Assembly (NCBI GenBank): GCA_017438305.1
Contig: JAFRVX010000083.1
Span: forward strand, 1 to 34,799
Length of the DNA stretch: 34,799 nt
Direction of reading: 5' to 3'
From: Lachnospiraceae bacterium
GTDB taxonomy: Bacteria; Bacillota; Clostridia; Lachnospirales; Lachnospiraceae
Below are positions 31,290 through 34,799 of this stretch, piece after piece. The stretch's first letter is position 1. Every line of letters starts with the position of its first letter. Below the pieces are notes generated by a model. It was given only the letters and a program-made list of their open reading frames with translations, had not been told where the DNA came from and did not search any database. The translations under genes and the position numbers were made by a program.

Positions 31290-32520
31290 GGATCTCCTTC
31301 TTTTTCTGTCTCAGTATTTCATATTTTTCCGGCTTCACGGTAAAGGCGACGTGCAGCTTTTCCGAAGCATGGGAAGCTGCCTCCATTTCCTGTCCGTCGT
31401 CGTTGAAGATCGAAAGCACCCGGGTCTCCAGGGTCGTCCCGTCCGGCTTCATGATCTCCAGGATATCGCCCTTTACGAATTTGTTCTTCTGGGTAAAGAC
31501 CGTGAGGCCCTTCTCGTCCTCTCCCTCTGCGGTCCCCATATAAACATAGGTGGTCACATAGGTCGAGCTGTCATAGATCTGGGCATCCCGGCCGGGCTTT
31601 CCGAAAAAGAAGCCGGTGGTAAAGCTGCGGTTGGTGCATTTCCCGATCTCTTCTTTGTACCATTCCAGGTTTTCCCGGTATTTGCCGGGATCTTCAAAAT
31701 AATCGTCAATGGCCTTCCGGTAAGTACGGGCCGCCGTCGCCACATAGAGGGCGGTCTTCATGCGGCCTTCGATCTTTAAGGAATCCACGCCGCAGGCAAA
31801 GAGCTCCGGAAGATGATCGATCATGTTCAGGTCTTTGGAATTAAAGATGAAGGTTCCCCGCTCGTTTTCCATGACCGGCATGTATTCTCCGGGCCGGGTC
31901 TCCTCCACCAGGGCATATTTCCAGCGGCAGGGATGAGTGCATTCGCCCCGGTTGGCGTCCCGGCCCGTCAGGAAATTCGATAACAGGCACCGGCCTGAAT
32001 AGGAAATGCACATGGCGCCGTGGACAAAGGTCTCGATCTCCATGTCCTCAGGAATATTCTCCCGGATCTCCTTCAGTTCCTCCAGGGAAAGCTCCCGGGC
32101 GGAAACCACCCGCTTCGCGCCGAGATCATGCCAGAATTGATACGTCAGATAGTTGGTATTATTGGCCTGGGTGGAGATGTGGATATCGATCTCCGGGCAG
32201 ATCTCCCGGGCTGTCATGAAGATGCCCGGATCGGAAATGATCAGCGCGTCGGGGCCGATCTCCCTGAGCCGTTCAAAATAAGGCCTTACGCCCTTTATAT
32301 CTTCATTATGGGCCAGAATATTGGCCGTAACGTATACTTTTTTATTTCTGGCGTGGGCAAAGGCGATGCTTTCTTCAAGTTCGGAATCCGTGGCGTTTTT
32401 CGCGCCTTTCCGAAGCCCGTAGGCCTCTCCGCCGATGTAGACCGCATCGGCTCCGTAGATGATCGCTTCTTTCAGTACTTCCAGATTGTTTGCGGGAAGC
32501 AGAAGCTCCGGTTTTTTCAT
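31276..32520 (-). CDS. U32 peptidase-family protein (TrhP/YrrO-like)
   Basis: 414 residues starting MKKPELLLPANNLEVLKEAI. The U32 signature is ETFVHGAMCISYSGRCLLS (about 168-186), followed by RGECTHPCRWKY; these cysteines bind an iron-sulfur cluster in related proteins. A C-terminal beta-barrel includes KGDILEIMKPDG. The closest characterised relatives are TrhP proteins, which hydroxylate U34 of tRNA from prephenate, so a tRNA role is more likely than proteolysis. It heads the overlapping M16-era-recO run and has a plausible promoter upstream. Confidence 0.93.
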   Translation of the reverse strand: MKKPELLLPANNLEVLKEAIIYGADAVYIGGEAYGLRKGAKNATDSELEESIAFAHARNKKVYVTANILAHNEDIKGVRPYFERLREIGPDALIISDPGIFMTAREICPEIDIHISTQANNTNYLTYQFWHDLGAKRVVSARELSLEELKEIRENIPEDMEIETFVHGAMCISYSGRCLLSNFLTGRDANRGECTHPCRWKYALVEETRPGEYMPVMENERGTFIFNSKDLNMIDHLPELFACGVDSLKIEGRMKTALYVATAARTYRKAIDDYFEDPGKYRENLEWYKEEIGKCTNRSFTTGFFFGKPGRDAQIYDSSTYVTTYVYMGTAEGEDEKGLTVFTQKNKFVKGDILEIMKPDGTTLETRVLSIFNDDGQEMEAASHASEKLHVAFTVKPEKYEILRQKKKEIHESS

Positions 32521-32554
32521 GTAAAATATCTCCTGTTATCTTTCAGTGCCCGAG

Positions 32555-32583
32555 ATAATACCGTCATGTAAGTAAAGATCCAA
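32555..32583 (-). promoter_or_regulatory. Possible promoter of the U32-M16-era-recO run
   Basis: Minus strand TTGGAT (32583-32578), a 17-bp spacer and TATTAT (32560-32555). The -35 is weak. Leader would be about 30 nt. Confidence 0.5.
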
Positions 32584-32615
32584 CTTCGGGAATACTGCTT
32601 CGGGAATACCGCTTC
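32584..32615. repeat. 14-bp tandem repeat CTTCGGGAATAC
   Basis: CTTCGGGAATAC occurs twice 14 bp apart with a partial third copy (CTTCCCGG), next to the possible U32 promoter. Confidence 0.7.
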
Positions 32616-32689
32616 CCGGCACCGGAGAAGATCCGGTCAAAGAGGGATCGGCAGCAAAAAAGTGAGCATTATAAACGATATGACCCGAA

Positions 32690-32715
32690 AGAGTCCGGAC
32701 CAAGGTCCGGACTCT
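32690..32715 (-). terminator. Hairpin after the nitroreductase gene
   Basis: Perfect 12-bp inverted repeat AGAGTCCGGACC/GGTCCGGACTCT with a 2-nt gap. On the minus strand only TTTC follows, so it is a weak or rho-independent-like terminator. Confidence 0.6.
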
Positions 32716-32739
32716 CTGTCATCTTTTCAAGAAGATCTC

Positions 32740-33264
32740 TCAGATACGGAATACATTCTTTTCTTCGGAAAATTCATGGGGCGTCTTTTCCATGGCCTTA
32801 TGGCCGACCGCCAGAGCTACCAGATAGACACAGCCTTCGGGGATCTTAAGAGCTTCGTTGAAAGCGGCTTTCTTCTCACCCGTCATGGCGTCCTTGATGC
32901 AGCCCAGGATAACGCTGCCCAGGCCCAGGCCTTCCGCCGCAAGAGACATGTTCTCAACGGCAATGCCCGCATCCACCGCGCTCCAGTAGAAATCTTCCGG
33001 ACCGCTTAAGATAAACAGCGTGGGAGCGCCGTAATAAAAACTCTGGCCGCCGTTGGGCCTGCCCTTCAGCATCTCCTCATGGATCTCCTTCAGAAGCGGA
33101 TTGTCTCCGTCCACGACGGAGAAATAGATTTCCTGGCGGTTTGCGGCGGTGGGCGCCTGCAGACCGGCCTTAATGATCGTATTCAGTTCTTCTTCCGTAA
33201 GTTTCACATCGGAATAACCTCTGGTGGAACTTCTTTCTTCAATGGCTTTTAAAACGTCTTTCAT
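32740..33264 (-). CDS. Nitroreductase family flavoprotein
   Basis: 174 residues, short form. FMN-binding features are ERSSTRGYSD (about 9-18), LQAPTAANRQ (about 35-44) and the glycine-rich GLGLGSVILG (about 112-121). Such enzymes reduce nitro groups, quinones or other electrophiles with NAD(P)H; the natural substrate cannot be read. AAAGGAG precedes the ATG. It stands alone with its own promoter, 83 bp after pgi. Confidence 0.9.
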   Translation of the reverse strand: MKDVLKAIEERSSTRGYSDVKLTEEELNTIIKAGLQAPTAANRQEIYFSVVDGDNPLLKEIHEEMLKGRPNGGQSFYYGAPTLFILSGPEDFYWSAVDAGIAVENMSLAAEGLGLGSVILGCIKDAMTGEKKAAFNEALKIPEGCVYLVALAVGHKAMEKTPHEFSEEKNVFRI

Positions 33265-33317
33265 TGTAATGCTCCTTTCAGAAAAAACGTCATGGTTAAT
33301 GAATCCATTCTGAGCAT

Positions 33318-33346
33318 ATTATACTCTATTTTTCCGAAAGAAACAA
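33318..33346 (-). promoter_or_regulatory. Promoter of the nitroreductase gene
   Basis: Minus strand perfect TATAAT (33323-33318), a 17-bp spacer and a poor -35, TTGTTT (33346-33341). Predicted start near 33311, leader about 47 nt. Confidence 0.5.
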
Positions 33347-33347
33347 G

Positions 33348-34607
33348 TCATTTTCCCAGCGCTTCAAACATCCATTTCTTATAGGCTTCCACGCCCGGCT
33401 GGTCGAAGGGATCGATGCCGAGCATCCTGCCGGAAAGGCGGCAGGCAAACTGGAAGAAATAGAACAGCTCTCCGAAATGGTATTCATCAATACGGCCGGC
33501 TTCCAGCACCAGGCAGGGCATCTTTTCGGAATGGGCCTTCAGCGTCGCCCGGAAGGCCGCCCGGTTGATATCGGCAAAATCCCATCCGTTCAGATAATCA
33601 AAGCCGTCCGCCTTTCCATCAGGCTGTACGATAAGGCTCGCCCCGGGATCTTTTACGTCCAGGAAGGTTTCGAAAATGAAGGGCGTTCCGTCCTGCAGAA
33701 ACTGTCCCACCGCGTGAAGCTCCTCCGAATACTCCGCTGCTGCCGGGAAAAGCCCCTTCCCGTCTTTGCCTTCGCTTTCCGCAAAGAGCTGGATCCACCA
33801 TTTATAGAACCATTTCAGCCGGGGTTCAAAGGAAGAAAGCATTTCCACGCCGTAACCCTTCCGGAACAGCAGGTTTCTGGCCGCCGCATAGAGGACCCCG
33901 GGATTCTCCTGCCCGTCTTTCGATAAAAGCCGTTCCCGCATGGCTTGTGCGCCTTTCACCAGGCTTTCGATATCCGCGCCGGATACCGCCATGGGAAGCA
34001 GTCCCACGTAGGAAAAAGCACTGTAGCGCCCGCCGATATCATCCGGGAAAGGCACGAAGGTATAGCCTTCTTTCCGGCAGAGTTCCTCCAGGGAAGACCC
34101 GGCCGTTCCCGTGCAGATGGTCCTTTCGGCCGCTTCTTCTGCCGTATAGCGTTCCGCCATGACCTGCCGCAGGATCCGGAAGGAAGAGCCCGGCTCCAGC
34201 GTTTCGAAATTCTTTGCGATGCAGTCGATCGTAAAGTCCTTTCCCTCAAGCTTTTTGAGCATTTTCTTAAGGGCATGGGGAGAAAGGGTGTTCCCGGCAT
34301 AGACGATCTCCGGACCACCGTTTCCATCCAGGGCCTCGATGACGCTTCTGGCGGCATTATTGGAGCCGCCCACGCCGATCAGGACAAAAACATCACTGTT
34401 TTCCCTGACCTTCCCGGCGATCTCGCGGATCCGTAAAAGTGTGTCTTCCCCGGCCCATTTTGAAAGATCGGCCCAGCCCAGACTGTCCGCGAATCTTTCG
34501 TCTTCTTCCGGCAGCTTCCGGTATACCGCTTCCGCCTCACTTAAAGCCGCCGCCCATTCTTCCTCCGATACAAACTGTGTTATATTATCTGTTTTCAGTG
34601 TGATCAT
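33348..34607 (-). CDS. pgi: Glucose-6-phosphate isomerase
   Basis: Interconverts glucose 6-phosphate and fructose 6-phosphate in glycolysis. 419 residues, somewhat shorter than the usual Firmicute length of about 450. SIS-domain features are LIGVGGSNNAARSVIEAL (about 76-93), the family signature DDIGGRYSAFSYVGLLP (about 188-204) and the C-terminal YKKWMFEAL. GGAGGC precedes the ATG. The upstream DNA is pyrimidine-rich and contains a 23-bp tandem repeat; I could not place a promoter. Confidence 0.95.
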   Translation of the reverse strand: MITLKTDNITQFVSEEEWAAALSEAEAVYRKLPEEDERFADSLGWADLSKWAGEDTLLRIREIAGKVRENSDVFVLIGVGGSNNAARSVIEALDGNGGPEIVYAGNTLSPHALKKMLKKLEGKDFTIDCIAKNFETLEPGSSFRILRQVMAERYTAEEAAERTICTGTAGSSLEELCRKEGYTFVPFPDDIGGRYSAFSYVGLLPMAVSGADIESLVKGAQAMRERLLSKDGQENPGVLYAAARNLLFRKGYGVEMLSSFEPRLKWFYKWWIQLFAESEGKDGKGLFPAAAEYSEELHAVGQFLQDGTPFIFETFLDVKDPGASLIVQPDGKADGFDYLNGWDFADINRAAFRATLKAHSEKMPCLVLEAGRIDEYHFGELFYFFQFACRLSGRMLGIDPFDQPGVEAYKKWMFEALGK

Positions 34608-34710
34608 ACGATAGCCTCCATCTGATCTTTTTTTTCCGGTTATTCTCTTTTTATCCGCTGTGTGCCTGTTCGTTTTCTGCTGGTCCGTTTCTTTCTTTCC
34701 GAGCTCCGTC

Positions 34711-34799
34711 TTCCCGCTGTTCCGCTTTCCGCCGTCCTTCTGTTCCGCTTTCCGCCTTCCCGCTGTTCCGCTTTCCGCCTTCCCGCTGTTCCGCTTTCC
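34711..34799. repeat. 23-bp tandem repeat, about four copies, reaching the window end
   Basis: Unit TTCCCGCTGTTCCGCTTTCC plus GCC at 34711-34733, a variant (GTCCTTCTG...) at 34734-34756, and perfect copies at 34757-34779 and 34780 to the edge. The period is not a multiple of three and no reading frame is favoured, so it is probably intergenic. Confidence 0.85.

Noticed and set aside
29664-31343. 559-residue plus-strand open frame
   Set aside because: Antisense to the M16 peptidase, which has intact zinc ligands; GC-rich codon bias leaves long antisense frames open.
34711-34799. CRISPR array
   Set aside because: The 23-bp units are directly adjacent with no spacers, so this is a simple tandem repeat.

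Overview
The window is chromosomal DNA of a Gram-positive, Clostridia-type bacterium, most likely Lachnospiraceae or a close relative. Evidence: rpmG-secE-nusG-rplK-rplA order, a class A-type RNase P RNA, long-form HPF, a dimeric class II glycyl-tRNA synthetase, TrmK next to DnaG, an M16C peptidase next to Era and RecO, and many strong sigma-A promoters (TTGACA-17-TATAAT type). Almost everything lies on the minus strand; only hpf (15463-16002) and a short-chain dehydrogenase (23042-23746) are on the plus strand. I see no phage, transposase, CRISPR array or tRNA gene.

Layout by descending coordinate, the direction of transcription for most genes. 34799-32700: a 23-bp tandem repeat, pgi, a nitroreductase. 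32520-26645: an overlapping run of U32 peptidase-family protein, M16C metallopeptidase, era and recO. 26346-24112: a lipoprotein with a structured leader, then glyS. 23042-23746 (+): an SDR oxidoreductase with tandem repeats in its leader. 22536-16249: a cell-envelope cluster with two NlpC/P60 wall hydrolases, an MBOAT O-acyltransferase and a DHHW/AlgX-like partner. 16002-15463 (+): hpf. 15187-11426: dgt, dnaG, trmK, with rpoD missing from its usual place. 11324-10920: rnpB and its terminator. 10711-3505: a six-gene run of lgt, a eukaryotic-type branching enzyme, a P60 lipoprotein, an ATP-grasp protein, a 47-residue protein and a zinc-ribbon/TPR membrane protein. 3218-389: a CarD-like regulator, then the ribosomal/NusG/SecE operon.

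Three themes stand out. (1) The first P60 gene carries two perfect matches to the WalR box (TGTWAH-N5-TGTWAH) around a near-consensus promoter, which suggests WalRK-type control of wall hydrolysis upstream of a likely wall-polymer O-acylation pair. (2) Intergenic DNA is full of short degenerate tandem duplications (periods 14, 15, 23, 26, about 35 and 41 bp). A twin-hairpin element occurs twice, once between genes and once in frame inside the ATP-grasp gene. (3) Several housekeeping proteins (TrmK, Lgt, the ATP-grasp protein, the DHHW protein) carry low-complexity inserts or tails. The promoters of rpmG and carD both have their -35 box inside a terminator-like hairpin.

All functional assignments come from reading motifs and domain order by eye; no database search was run.
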